Below, piece by piece: positions 45,939 through 54,286 of a DNA stretch of 64,000 nucleotides. Below the pieces are notes generated by a model. It worked only from the letters and a program-made list of their open reading frames with translations. It ran no database searches and had not been told where the DNA came from. The stretch's first letter is position 1; each line of letters opens with the position of its first letter. Position numbers and translations under genes: made by a program. Source of the stretch: Corynebacterium comes (GTDB lineage: Bacteria > Actinomycetota > Actinomycetes > Mycobacteriales > Mycobacteriaceae); the NCBI RefSeq assembly GCF_009734405.1, contig NZ_CP046453.1, forward strand, positions 806,001 through 870,000. Direction: 5' to 3'.

Positions 45939-46022
45939 ATGTTCGTGAAGCGATTTTATTTTGGTGAGGCTCCGGGGCTGAATGACAGCCACCGCCGTCT
46001 CGCCGAGTCGCCTGTGCGCTAG
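45939..46022 (+). CDS. aroR: Leader peptide AroR (Phe-Tyr-Phe) of the aroF attenuator
   Basis: A 27-residue peptide beginning MFVKRFYFGEAPG, with the codons TTT TAT TTT at 45954-45962. The consecutive Phe-Tyr-Phe codons would sense charged tRNA-Phe and tRNA-Tyr. It is leaderless and ends just ahead of a strong terminator before aroF. A leader named AroR with the same FYF motif is known in C. glutamicum (recalled, not checked). Confidence 0.88.
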   Translation: MFVKRFYFGEAPGLNDSHRRLAESPVR

Positions 46023-46098
46023 CCGCCCGCGAACCGACGAACACCCCCGGAGCCGAGCAGCACCTCCCCGAGAAATCGGGTCGAGGGGCTGCTTTTTT
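45968..46098 (+). promoter_or_regulatory. aroF transcription attenuator
   Basis: GGCTCCGGGG (45968-45977, inside aroR just after the FYF codons) is perfectly complementary to CCCCGGAGCC (46045-46054), directly in front of the terminator. A ribosome stalled at FYF would cover the first strand, which offers a switch between structures. Confidence 0.75.
46056..46098 (+). terminator. Attenuator terminator before aroF
   Basis: AGCAGC (46056-46061) pairs with GCTGCT (46088-46093), inside it CCTC with GAGG and CCCGA with TCGGG around a GAAA loop; six Ts follow (46093-46098). Confidence 0.92.
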
Positions 46099-46139
46099 GT
46101 CTGCTCCGGACACATCCCCCCAGTGAAAGGTTTCCTCCC

Positions 46140-47231
46140 ATGACCGCCGCCACCTACGCCTCCACCTCCAACCGCCGCGTCGTGGCCTTCCACGACCTGC
46201 CCAGCCCCGAGGACGTCCGTGCGCGTCTGCCCATGACGCCGGCGCAGGAACGTCGGGTTGAGAGGGACAGGGAAGAGATCGCCGCCATCTTCAACGGCGA
46301 GGACGACCGTCTCGTCGTGGTGGTCGGCCCGTGTTCGATCCACGACCCGGAGGCCGCCCTCGATTACGCCAACCGTCTCGCACCGCTGGCCTCCCTGCTG
46401 GCGGAAGACCTCAAGTTGGTCATGCGGGTGTACTTCGAGAAGCCGCGCACCACCATCGGCTGGAAGGGCCTGATCAACGACCCGCACCTGGACGGCTCCT
46501 ACGACGTCAACCACGGCCTGGAGCTGGCGCGCCGGGTCCTGCTCGAGGTGGTCAACCTCAACCTCCCCACCGCCAGCGAGTTCCTCGAACCGAACTCCCC
46601 GCAGTACTACGCCGACCTCGTTTCGTGGGGCGCCATCGGCGCGCGGACCACCGAGTCGCAGGTGCACCGTCAGCTGGCCTCGGGGATGAGCATGCCCATC
46701 GGCTTCAAGAACGGCACCGACGGCAACATCCAGGTGGCGATGGACGCGGTGTCCGCCGCCTCGAAGCCGCACTTCTTCTTCGGCACCTCGGACGGCGGCC
46801 GCCCCGCCGTTGTGGAGACCGCCGGCAATGAAAACTGCCACGTCATTCTCCGTGGTGGCACGGCCGGTCCGAACGCGGACGCGGAGTCGGTGGCGGGCAT
46901 CGTCGAGAAGCTCCGCGAGCGGAAGCAGACTCCGCGCCTGATGGTCGACGTCTCACACGCCAACTCCGGCAAGGATCATGTCCGGCAAGCGGAGGTGACG
47001 GCCGACGTCGCGAAGCAGATCGCCGAGGGCAACGAGGCCATCGCCGGCATCATGATGGAATCCTTCCTCGTCGAGGGCGCACAGTCCCTCGACACCGCGA
47101 AGCTGCGCATCAACGGCGGCGATGGACTCGTCTACGGACAGTCCGTCACCGACGCATGCATGAACATCGACACCACCGTCGATCTGCTCGGTGATCTCGC
47201 GGCGGCGGTCCGGGCCCGTCGCGCCCGGTAG
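46140..47231 (+). CDS. aroF: DAHP synthase, class I (AroFGH type)
   Basis: First enzyme of the shikimate pathway: PEP plus erythrose 4-phosphate to DAHP. The 363-residue protein has VVVVGPCSIHDPEAALDYA (metal-ligand Cys, about 60-78), YFEKPRTTIGWKG near 98, GARTTESQVHRQLASG near 170 and the VDVSHANSGKDH metal site near 275. This is the Phe/Tyr-regulated E. coli-like type, consistent with the FYF leader upstream. AAAGG lies 9 bases before ATG 46140. Confidence 0.94.
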   Translation: MTAATYASTSNRRVVAFHDLPSPEDVRARLPMTPAQERRVERDREEIAAIFNGEDDRLVVVVGPCSIHDPEAALDYANRLAPLASLLAEDLKLVMRVYFEKPRTTIGWKGLINDPHLDGSYDVNHGLELARRVLLEVVNLNLPTASEFLEPNSPQYYADLVSWGAIGARTTESQVHRQLASGMSMPIGFKNGTDGNIQVAMDAVSAASKPHFFFGTSDGGRPAVVETAGNENCHVILRGGTAGPNADAESVAGIVEKLRERKQTPRLMVDVSHANSGKDHVRQAEVTADVAKQIAEGNEAIAGIMMESFLVEGAQSLDTAKLRINGGDGLVYGQSVTDACMNIDTTVDLLGDLAAAVRARRAR

Positions 47232-47258
47232 GTGGTCCGGGGGGCGGGACGGACGCAC

Positions 47259-47264
47259 TACACT
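47259..47264 (+). promoter_or_regulatory. Leaderless -10 of uppS
   Basis: TACACT, 7 bases before GTG 47272. Confidence 0.55.
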
Positions 47265-47271
47265 GTGAGCT

Positions 47272-48039
47272 GTGAAACTGTCCCGCCTGCTCTACCCGTT
47301 GTATGAGGCCCGTCTCTCCCGCGAACTCAGGGGTGCCCGGCAGCCGAAGCACATCGCGATCATGGCCGACGGCAACCGCCGTTGGGCCCGCGCAGAGGGG
47401 CACTCCGACATCAGCCACGGACACCGCGCCGGGGCGAAGAAGATCGGGGAGGTGGTGAGCTGGTGTGAGGGGACAGAGGTCGAGGTCATCACCGTGTACC
47501 TTCTGTCCACCGAGAATCTCGGCAGGGAGGAACATGAGCTGGAGCTGCTCTTCGGCATCATCGGGGACGTGGTGGACGAGCTGTCCGGCAGCGAGCACAA
47601 CTGCCGTGTCCGGCTCGTCGGTCACCTGGATCTCCTGCCGAAGGACGTCGCCGACCGCTGGCGCACCGCCGCGGACACAACCTGCGACAAGCCCGGCCTG
47701 ACCGTCAACATCGCCGTCGGTTACGGGGGCCGCCAGGAGATCGTCGACGCCGTCCGCAACCTCATTGAAGAGGAGGTCGCCGCGGGGACCTCCGCCGGCG
47801 GACTGGCGGAGAAGGTGACCGTGGAGTCCCTGTCCCGTCACCTCTACACTTCCGGGCAGCCCGACCCCGATCTGGTCATCCGCACCTCCGGTGAACAACG
47901 ACTCTCCGGTTTCCTGTTGTGGCAGGCGGCCTATTCGGAGATCTGGTTCACTGAGACCTACTGGCCGGCATTCCGGCGCATCGATCTCCTCCGTGCCCTC
48001 CGTGATTATTCCCGGCGCAGCCGTCGATTCGGAAAGTGA
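47272..48039 (+). CDS. uppS: Z-isoprenyl diphosphate synthase (UppS family)
   Basis: A 255-residue cis-prenyltransferase. Catalytic Asp in IAIMADGNRRWA (about residue 32), STENLGREEHE near 81, and RTSGEQRLSGFLLWQ with YSEIWF near 205-225. By position (near mca) it corresponds to the Rv1086-like enzymes of mycobacteria that make the short Z,E-farnesyl diphosphate; whether this one makes the short or the long product cannot be read here. Leaderless GTG start. Followed by a flavodoxin-like gene after 9 bases. Confidence 0.88.
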   Translation: MKLSRLLYPLYEARLSRELRGARQPKHIAIMADGNRRWARAEGHSDISHGHRAGAKKIGEVVSWCEGTEVEVITVYLLSTENLGREEHELELLFGIIGDVVDELSGSEHNCRVRLVGHLDLLPKDVADRWRTAADTTCDKPGLTVNIAVGYGGRQEIVDAVRNLIEEEVAAGTSAGGLAEKVTVESLSRHLYTSGQPDPDLVIRTSGEQRLSGFLLWQAAYSEIWFTETYWPAFRRIDLLRALRDYSRRSRRFGK

Positions 48040-48048
48040 TTCCTGCAC

Positions 48049-48570
48049 ATGACCAACATCCTCTATGAGTCCGCCTACGGTTCCACCCGCGAGTACGCCG
48101 AGGCCCTCGCCGCACGGCTCGGGACCAGCGCGCAGCCGCTTTCCGACGCCGACCCGACCGCCCTCCGCAGTTCATCCGGGCCGCTGGTGGTGCTCTCCTA
48201 CGTCCACGGCCCGTCGATCCCGGCGGCTAGCTTCGTGGCGGACAATGATCTCGGCTCCCGCCCCGTCGCCGTGTGCGCCGTCGGCATGACGCTGCTGGAG
48301 GTTGCCCGCGCAAAGGACCAGATGGCTGACGCCCTGGGAAAGAAGGAGCACGTCACCCGCTTCTACCTGCCGGGACGCATGAGCTATTCCACGTTGGGGC
48401 GCAAGCACAAGATGATCATGTGGGGTGTGATCAAGGCACTGAAGGTCAAGCGGGAAGCCGACCGCAGCGCCAACGACCGGGCCATGCTCGACTCCTACGA
48501 CCGTGACACCGACCGCGTGGACCTGGCTGAGCTGGATCAGGTCGTCGCATGGGCGGCGGCGCAGGGCTAG
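48049..48570 (+). CDS. Flavodoxin-domain protein (HemG-like)
   Basis: A 173-residue FMN-binding flavodoxin fold: the phosphate loop YESAYGSTREYAEALAARL is at residues 6-24 and a second conserved part PLVVLSYVHGPSIPAASF near 45-62. The C-terminal block (FYLPGRMSYSTLGRKHKMIMW, split, about 105-125) resembles the flavodoxin-type protoporphyrinogen oxidase/menaquinone-dependent group. Role unknown; co-transcribed with uppS and convergent with coaA. Confidence 0.8.
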   Translation: MTNILYESAYGSTREYAEALAARLGTSAQPLSDADPTALRSSSGPLVVLSYVHGPSIPAASFVADNDLGSRPVAVCAVGMTLLEVARAKDQMADALGKKEHVTRFYLPGRMSYSTLGRKHKMIMWGVIKALKVKREADRSANDRAMLDSYDRDTDRVDLAELDQVVAWAAAQG

Positions 48571-48578
48571 CGCCGGGC

Positions 48579-49505
48579 TCAGATCTTGCGCATCCGCACC
48601 CGCTCGACCAGGTGGTCGGCGCCCTTGCGCAGCACCAGTGAGGCGCGCACCCGGGTGGGCAGGATGTTCTCCACCAGGTTCGGCAGGTTGATTGACTGCC
48701 AGATCTCCCGCGCCGCGGCCCGGGCACTGGCGTCGCCGTACTCGGCGTAATGCCCGAAGTGCGCGCCCGGTTCGCGGAAGGCGGTGGAGCGCAGCTGGAG
48801 GAAACGGTCGATGTACCACTTCTCGATGTCCTCCGTGCGGGCGTCCACGTACACGGAGAAGTCGAAGAGGTCGGAGACCATGAGGGTGGGGCCGGTCTGC
48901 AGGACGTTGAGACCTTCGAGGATGAGGATGTCGGGCTGGGTGATGGTCTGTATTTTTCCGGGGACCCGATCGTAGAGTTTGTGCGAGTACACCGGTGATT
49001 CGACCGAGGAACGGCCGGATTTCACGTCGGTGATGAAGCGCAGCAGGGCGCGTTGATCGTAGGACTCGGGGAAACCCTTTCGGGACATGAGCCGGCGCTC
49101 GTGCAGTTCCGCGGCCGGCAGGAGGAAACCATCGGTGGTGACCAGGTCGACGCGGGGGTGGGAGTCCCAGCGCTGCAGCAGGACCTGCAGGAGCCGGGCG
49201 GTCGTCGACTTGCCCACGGCCACGGACCCGGCGACGCCGATGATGAAGGGGACGTGCCCGGAACCGGTACCCAGGAAGGTTTCGGTCGCGGCGATGAGCT
49301 TCTGGCGGGCGGAAACCTGCAGATGGATGAGTCTGGAGAGCGGCAGATAGACTTCCGTGACCTCCGCCAGGTCGATGGATTCGCCGAGGCCGCGCAGCTG
49401 GGCGACGTCCTCCTCGGTGAGGACCTGGGGCATGGATTTACGCAGGGCGCGCCAGGAGGCGCGGTCGAAATCCACGTACGGGGTACGGTCCTTGGGCCGA
49501 GACAT
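48579..49505 (-). CDS. coaA: Pantothenate kinase, type I
   Basis: Phosphorylates pantothenate in the first step of CoA synthesis. The 308-residue protein has Walker [18 protein letters not shown] (about 94-110), [12 protein letters not shown] near 123, the [17 protein letters not shown] region and [11 protein letters not shown] near 190. ATG 49505 is chosen; a CACAAT hexamer lies 7 bases upstream, suggesting a leaderless transcript. ATG 49514 (MGTMSRP) is the alternative. Confidence 0.93.
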   Translation of the reverse strand: MSRPKDRTPYVDFDRASWRALRKSMPQVLTEEDVAQLRGLGESIDLAEVTEVYLPLSRLIHLQVSARQKLIAATETFLGTGSGHVPFIIGVAGSVAVGKSTTARLLQVLLQRWDSHPRVDLVTTDGFLLPAAELHERRLMSRKGFPESYDQRALLRFITDVKSGRSSVESPVYSHKLYDRVPGKIQTITQPDILILEGLNVLQTGPTLMVSDLFDFSVYVDARTEDIEKWYIDRFLQLRSTAFREPGAHFGHYAEYGDASARAAAREIWQSINLPNLVENILPTRVRASLVLRKGADHLVERVRMRKI

Positions 49506-49625
49506 GGTCCCCATTGTGTCACCTGCCTCACCTCTACCCGGGGTTCGGGGGTATGGGGCAACTGTGGGGCGCTAAACTATGGCAACGAACTGCCGTGAAC
49601 ACGTAGAAAGGCTGGCTGCAACGCC

Positions 49626-50918
49626 ATGACCGCTGAGTCTTCCCTCAACCAGGAACTGTCAGTTCTTGACCCCGAGGTCCATGCTGCCATCGGTGGCGAG
49701 ATCGCCCGTCAGCGCGACTTCCTCGAGATGATCGCCTCCGAGAACTTCGTCCCCCGTGCCGTCCTGCAGGCGCAGGGTTCGGTCTTCACCAACAAATACG
49801 CAGAGGGCTACCCCGGTCGCCGGTACTACGGTGGTTGCGAGAACGCCGACATCGTCGAGGATCTGGCACGCGACCGCGCCAAGTCCCTGTTCAACGCCGA
49901 GTTCGCCAACGTCCAGCCGCACTCCGGCGCCCAGGCCAACGCCTCCGTGCTGCACGCCCTGGCTGAGGCCGGCGACAAGATCATGGGTCTGTCCCTGGCA
50001 CACGGTGGTCACCTGACCCACGGCATGAAGCTGAACTTCTCCGGCAAGCTCTACCAGGTCGCCGCCTACGAGGTTGATCCGGAGACCCACCGCATCGACA
50101 TGGACCGCGTCCGCGAGCAGGCCCTGGCAGAGCGCCCGAAGGTGCTCATCGCCGGCTGGTCCGCCTACCCGCGCACCCTGGACTTCGAGGCGTTCCGCTC
50201 CATCGCCGATGAGGTCGGTGCCCTGCTGTGGACCGATATGGCGCACTTCGCCGGTCTGGTCGCCGCTGATCTGCACCCGTCGCCGGTGCCGTACTCCGAC
50301 GTTGTCTCCACCACCGTGCACAAGACCCTGGGTGGCCCGCGTTCCGGCATGATCCTGGCGAAGCAGGAGTGGGCCAAGAAGCTCAACTCCGCCGTCTTCC
50401 CGGGTCAGCAGGGCGGTCCCCTCATGCATGCGATCGCAGCGAAGGCCGTGGCCCTCAAGGTCGCCGGCACCGAGGAGTTCCGTGACCGTCAGGCCCGCAC
50501 CATCGAGGGGGCGAAGATCCTGGCCGAGCGTCTCACCGCGGCCGACGCCAAGGCCGCAGGCATCGACGTGCTCACCGGCGGCACCGACGTCCACCTGGTT
50601 CTGGCTGATCTGCGTAACTCGGAGATGGACGGCCAGCAGGCCGAGGATCTCCTGCACGAGGTCGGCATCACCGTCAACCGCAACGCCGTCCCGAACGACC
50701 CGCGTCCGCCGATGGTCACCTCCGGCCTGCGTATCGGCACCCCGGCCCTGGCCACCCGCGGCCTGGACGCCGCCGCCTTCACCGAGGTCGCCGACATCAT
50801 CGGCACCGCACTGGTGGACGGCAAGAACGCCGACATTGAGAAGCTGCGCGCCCGCGTGACCAAGCTGACCGACCAGTACCCGCTGTACGAGGGTCTGGAG
50901 GAGTGGAAGATCAACTAG
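49626..50918 (+). CDS. glyA: Serine hydroxymethyltransferase
   Basis: PLP enzyme that converts serine and THF to glycine and methylene-THF, the main C1 source. The 430-residue protein has [15 protein letters not shown] (about 57-71), the PLP Lys in [16 protein letters not shown] (about 231) and the C-terminal [16 protein letters not shown]. Complete. It is followed by pabAB (start 50936 or 50903, the latter overlapping glyA), so one-carbon and folate genes are linked. Confidence 0.96.
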   Translation: MTAESSLNQELSVLDPEVHAAIGGEIARQRDFLEMIASENFVPRAVLQAQGSVFTNKYAEGYPGRRYYGGCENADIVEDLARDRAKSLFNAEFANVQPHSGAQANASVLHALAEAGDKIMGLSLAHGGHLTHGMKLNFSGKLYQVAAYEVDPETHRIDMDRVREQALAERPKVLIAGWSAYPRTLDFEAFRSIADEVGALLWTDMAHFAGLVAADLHPSPVPYSDVVSTTVHKTLGGPRSGMILAKQEWAKKLNSAVFPGQQGGPLMHAIAAKAVALKVAGTEEFRDRQARTIEGAKILAERLTAADAKAAGIDVLTGGTDVHLVLADLRNSEMDGQQAEDLLHEVGITVNRNAVPNDPRPPMVTSGLRIGTPALATRGLDAAAFTEVADIIGTALVDGKNADIEKLRARVTKLTDQYPLYEGLEEWKIN

Positions 50919-50935
50919 ATCTTTCCACTGTCGTC

Positions 50936-52882
50936 GTGCGCGTCCTCATCATCGACAACCTGGATTCCTTCACCTGGAATCTCGTCGCCTACGTGGAGGA
51001 CGTCACGGGGATCACCCCTGAGGTGATCACCAATGCCGAGCCCGGCTGGGATGTCGAACGCGTCTCACACTTTGATGCGGTGATCATCTCACCGGGGCCC
51101 GGCCGTCCGGAGCGCCCCCGTGACATCGGGATCTGTCTCGATGTCATCCGGCGGGCGCCCGTCCCGATTCTGGGGGTCTGCCTGGGCCATCAGGCCATCG
51201 CACACGTCCACGGCGGTGTGGTGCGCCCGGCCCCGGAGCCGGTCCATGGGCGGATCTCCCGGATCGGGCACGACGGGGACGGTCTCTTCGCCCGGGTCCC
51301 CGCGCGTTTCGACGTCGTCCGTTACCACTCGCTGATGGTCGATTCGCTGCCCGACGTCCTCGAGGTCACCGCCCGCACCGATGACGGCCTGGTCATGGCG
51401 CTGCGCCACCGGGAGCTGCCCCAGTGGGGTGTGCAGTTCCATCCGGAATCCATCGGTGGCGAGTACGGCCACGAGATCGTGGCGAACTTCCTCGACCTGG
51501 CACGTGCCTGGCGCCGACGCTGGTCCCTGCACACGGTCACCCTCGACCGGGAGGTCGATGCGGCGGCCGTCCACCAGCTGCTTTTCGACGCCGCCGACCA
51601 CTCCTTCTGGCTCGATTCCTCCGACCCCGCACGCCCCACCGGCCGCTTCAGCTACCTCGGGGACTCTTCCGGGCCGTTGTCCCGCGTGTGGCAGGGCCGC
51701 GTGGGGGAGAACCTGCTGGATCAGCTCGCCGAAGACCTGGCGACCCACGCCATCGACCCCGGCGAGGTGGACTTCGACTTCACCCTCGGCTGGGTCGGCT
51801 ACCTGGGTTATGAGCTCAAGGCCGAGTGCGGCGGACACGCGGCGTACACGTCTGATCACCCGGATCTCTCGCTCATCTTCGCGGACCGGATGGTGGTCAT
51901 CGACCACCACGCCAGGCGGACCCACCTCGTGGCACTCATCGGTTCCGGGCACGATGACGCCCAGCGTGCCTGGTGCGCGCGGACCGCGGGACTGCTCGCG
52001 GAGGTGGGGGCGATGGAGGATGAGGGGGCGTCGGCAGGCATCGCTGAGGTGGGCCCCCTCTCCGCGCGGCATGACCGCGAGGCCTACCTTCGTCGCATCG
52101 ACGACTGCCTCGCCGAGATCCGCGCAGGGGAGACCTACGAGGTCTGCCTGACCAATGAACTGCGCGCGTCCGGGGCGCTTGACCCGCAGGCCTACCGGCA
52201 GTTCCGTGCCGTCAACCCCACCCCTTTCGGTGCGCTGCTGCGATTCGCGGAGCTCTCGATCCTCTCCAGTACTCCGGAGCGTTTCCTCACCATCGACCGT
52301 GGTGGTCGGGTGGAGTCGCGGCCGATCAAGGGCACGCGTCCCCGCTCGGCGGACCCGGTCGAGGACGCCCGCATGCGCGAGGACCTGGCGGCCAATCCGA
52401 AGGACCGGGCGGAGAACCTCATGATCGTCGACCTGGTGCGCAATGACCTCACCCGTGTCGCAGCCCCGGGCAGCGTACGGGCGGAGCCCCTCTTCCAGGT
52501 CGAGTCCTACGCCACCGTCCATCAGCTGGTGAGCACCGTCAGCTGCGACCTGGCCGAGGGGAAGACCGCGGTGGATGCGGTGCGCGCGGCGTTTCCGGGT
52601 GGTTCGATGACGGGGGCCCCGAAGATCCGCACGATGGAGATCATCGACAGGCTCGAGGAAGGCCCGCGCGGGGTGTACTCCGGCGCGATCGGGTACTTCT
52701 CGCTGAACGGTGCGATGGACCTGTCGATGGTGATCCGCACGATAGTCACCGACGCGGCGGGACTGTCCTACGGCGTCGGCGGGGCGATCATCGCACTCTC
52801 GGATCCGGTGGCCGAGCATGAGGAGACGATCACCAAGTCCGCGCCCCTGCTGCGTCTGTTGGAGCAGGAGTTCCCGCAGTGA
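50936..52882 (+). CDS. pabAB: Fused aminodeoxychorismate synthase (PabA-PabB)
   Basis: Makes 4-amino-4-deoxychorismate for folate. The 648-residue fusion has an N-terminal glutamine amidotransferase (about 1-195, catalytic Cys in ILGVCLGHQAIAH, His/Glu in WGVQFHPESIGG) and a C-terminal chorismate-binding domain (about 370-645). The PabB-specific PIKGTRPR (Lys instead of Ala as in TrpE) and GSMTGAPKIRTMEIID are visible. GTG 50936 gives VRVLIIDNLDSFT; GTG 50903 is an in-frame alternative overlapping glyA. Its stop overlaps the pabC start. Confidence 0.93.
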   Translation: MRVLIIDNLDSFTWNLVAYVEDVTGITPEVITNAEPGWDVERVSHFDAVIISPGPGRPERPRDIGICLDVIRRAPVPILGVCLGHQAIAHVHGGVVRPAPEPVHGRISRIGHDGDGLFARVPARFDVVRYHSLMVDSLPDVLEVTARTDDGLVMALRHRELPQWGVQFHPESIGGEYGHEIVANFLDLARAWRRRWSLHTVTLDREVDAAAVHQLLFDAADHSFWLDSSDPARPTGRFSYLGDSSGPLSRVWQGRVGENLLDQLAEDLATHAIDPGEVDFDFTLGWVGYLGYELKAECGGHAAYTSDHPDLSLIFADRMVVIDHHARRTHLVALIGSGHDDAQRAWCARTAGLLAEVGAMEDEGASAGIAEVGPLSARHDREAYLRRIDDCLAEIRAGETYEVCLTNELRASGALDPQAYRQFRAVNPTPFGALLRFAELSILSSTPERFLTIDRGGRVESRPIKGTRPRSADPVEDARMREDLAANPKDRAENLMIVDLVRNDLTRVAAPGSVRAEPLFQVESYATVHQLVSTVSCDLAEGKTAVDAVRAAFPGGSMTGAPKIRTMEIIDRLEEGPRGVYSGAIGYFSLNGAMDLSMVIRTIVTDAAGLSYGVGGAIIALSDPVAEHEETITKSAPLLRLLEQEFPQ

Positions 52883-53613
52883 CCGGGACGCTCTGGCGGT
52901 GGGACGGCAGCGGCCTGGTGGCGGCCGAGGAACCGGAGAGCAGCCCGGACGTCGTCGATTCCTGGCTGGAGCACGACGGTTACGTGGGCAGCTGGCATCT
53001 GCACCGGGAACGTTTCTCCGCCAGCCTGCCGGGACTGGACGTCACGGATTTCCTCGCCGCGGTCCGGCCGGTCGTCCCGCATCAGGGCCAGTGGTTTCCC
53101 CGTATCGAGGCCCACGGCGATGACCTGTACCTGCGGGTCCGTCCGGCACCCTCGCTGCGTACGTCGACGGTGCTGCATGTCCCGTCGCGTCCCGACGCCC
53201 GCCGTTCCCCGCGTGTGAAGGGACCTGACCTCGCCCTGCTCGCCGACCTGAGGTCGCAGGCGCAGGCCCTGGGGGCGGATGACGCAGTGCTGTACTCCGC
53301 CGACGGGCTGGTCTCCGAAGGGGCGAACTGCGCGCTGGCCTGGTGGGAGGAGGGCCGACTGATGGTTCCCGCACATCCCGATCAGCTCCCTTCCGTCACG
53401 GTCGCCGCCACCGCGGCGATCTGCGGTGGGCTCGGTCGTCGGCCCGTCACCGCGGAAGAACTCATGCGCCATCCGGTGTGGGCGGGTAGCGCCCTGCACG
53501 GCTGGACCATCGTGACCGGGTGGGTGATGGCCGACGGCGAACACCTGGCCGCGGTGACGGGGGAGACCCCGACGACAACCTCGGAGATGAACACCCTGCT
53601 GCGCTGGGACTGA
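52879..53613 (+). CDS. pabC: 4-Amino-4-deoxychorismate lyase (class IV PLP enzyme)
   Basis: Releases p-aminobenzoate and pyruvate from ADC. The 244-residue protein is of fold-type IV: the PLP Lys is probably in PRVKGPDLALL (about residue 114), and the SADGLVSEGANCALAWW block (about 138-155) is diagnostic. It is shorter and more divergent than E. coli PabC, and the assignment leans on the GTGA overlap (52879-52882) with pabAB. Confidence 0.85.
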   Translation: MTGTLWRWDGSGLVAAEEPESSPDVVDSWLEHDGYVGSWHLHRERFSASLPGLDVTDFLAAVRPVVPHQGQWFPRIEAHGDDLYLRVRPAPSLRTSTVLHVPSRPDARRSPRVKGPDLALLADLRSQAQALGADDAVLYSADGLVSEGANCALAWWEEGRLMVPAHPDQLPSVTVAATAAICGGLGRRPVTAEELMRHPVWAGSALHGWTIVTGWVMADGEHLAAVTGETPTTTSEMNTLLRWD

Positions 53614-53633
53614 CCCCCCGGGCCCTCGGACAC

Positions 53634-54215
53634 TCAGACCGCCCAGTCGCCGAGTGCACCTTCGAGGGCGCCGAGCGCGGCCTCGATGAGCGGCCACCGC
53701 TGATCCTCCGGGCACCCCGACTCGACCCAGTGCAGGCCGGCGTGGTCGAGGAAACCGACCCAGCCCCGCAGCGCCCAGGTATGGCGGGGGAGATCACCGA
53801 TTCCGATGATCTGGCGCAGCTGCTCGACCAGCTTCTCATTGGCGGCCCGGCGGTGCAGAAGGGCGGCCTCAGGTTCCCCCGCGCCCGCGATGAGGGTGTG
53901 ATCTGCGGCGAGAGCGTCCAGGTGGGCTCCGAGCAGGGTGGCCACGCGGTCCCGGACCGGATGTCCGGGGTTGAGGGAGGAGGCTGCGGTGAGGCGGGCG
54001 TCGATGAGACTGCGCAGGGAGTTCTCCACCACGGACGCGTAGAGGCCCGCTTTGGAGGAGAAGTAATGGAAGACGAGGGACTGGGAGCTTCCGGAAGCGG
54101 CTGCGATGTCCGGAACGGAGGCGTCCGGGTAGGTGGTGGTGGCGAAGTGGTCGCGGGCGGCATCGAGGATGGTGGCGCGGCGTTCGGCAGTGCTCAGTCG
54201 TCGACGGGTGGTCAC
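53634..54215 (-). CDS. TetR-family regulator divergent from the GH13 gene
   Basis: A 193-residue TetR protein: helix-turn-helix at about residues 28-58 (VPDIAAASGSSQSLVFHYF) and an all-helical ligand domain. GTG 54215 is chosen because a TAGGCT box (54224-54229, minus strand) lies 8 bases upstream; the annotated longer frame would start inside the promoter. A 14-bp inverted repeat lies between it and the glycosidase gene, so it probably represses one or both genes. Confidence 0.85.
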   Translation of the reverse strand: MTTRRRLSTAERRATILDAARDHFATTTYPDASVPDIAAASGSSQSLVFHYFSSKAGLYASVVENSLRSLIDARLTAASSLNPGHPVRDRVATLLGAHLDALAADHTLIAGAGEPEAALLHRRAANEKLVEQLRQIIGIGDLPRHTWALRGWVGFLDHAGLHWVESGCPEDQRWPLIEAALGALEGALGDWAV

Positions 54216-54217
54216 GG

Positions 54218-54248
54218 TTGACAAGCCTACCCGTTGTTGAGTTAAGGT
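54218..54248 (+). promoter_or_regulatory. Promoter of the GH13 gene
   Basis: A consensus -35 TTGACA (54218-54223) and a TAAGGT -10 (54243-54248), with a long 19-base spacer. The -10 is inside the left arm of the inverted repeat. Confidence 0.5.
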
Positions 54249-54275
54249 CAATAGCAGTTACTGACCTCAGCTCAA
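54237..54275. promoter_or_regulatory. Candidate TetR operator (14-bp inverted repeat)
   Basis: TTGAGTTAAGGTCA (54237-54250) and TGACCTCAGCTCAA (54262-54275) match at 12 of 14 positions around an 11-base spacer. It covers the GH13 -10 and start region. Confidence 0.6.
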
Positions 54276-54286
54276 TAGGAGAGATT

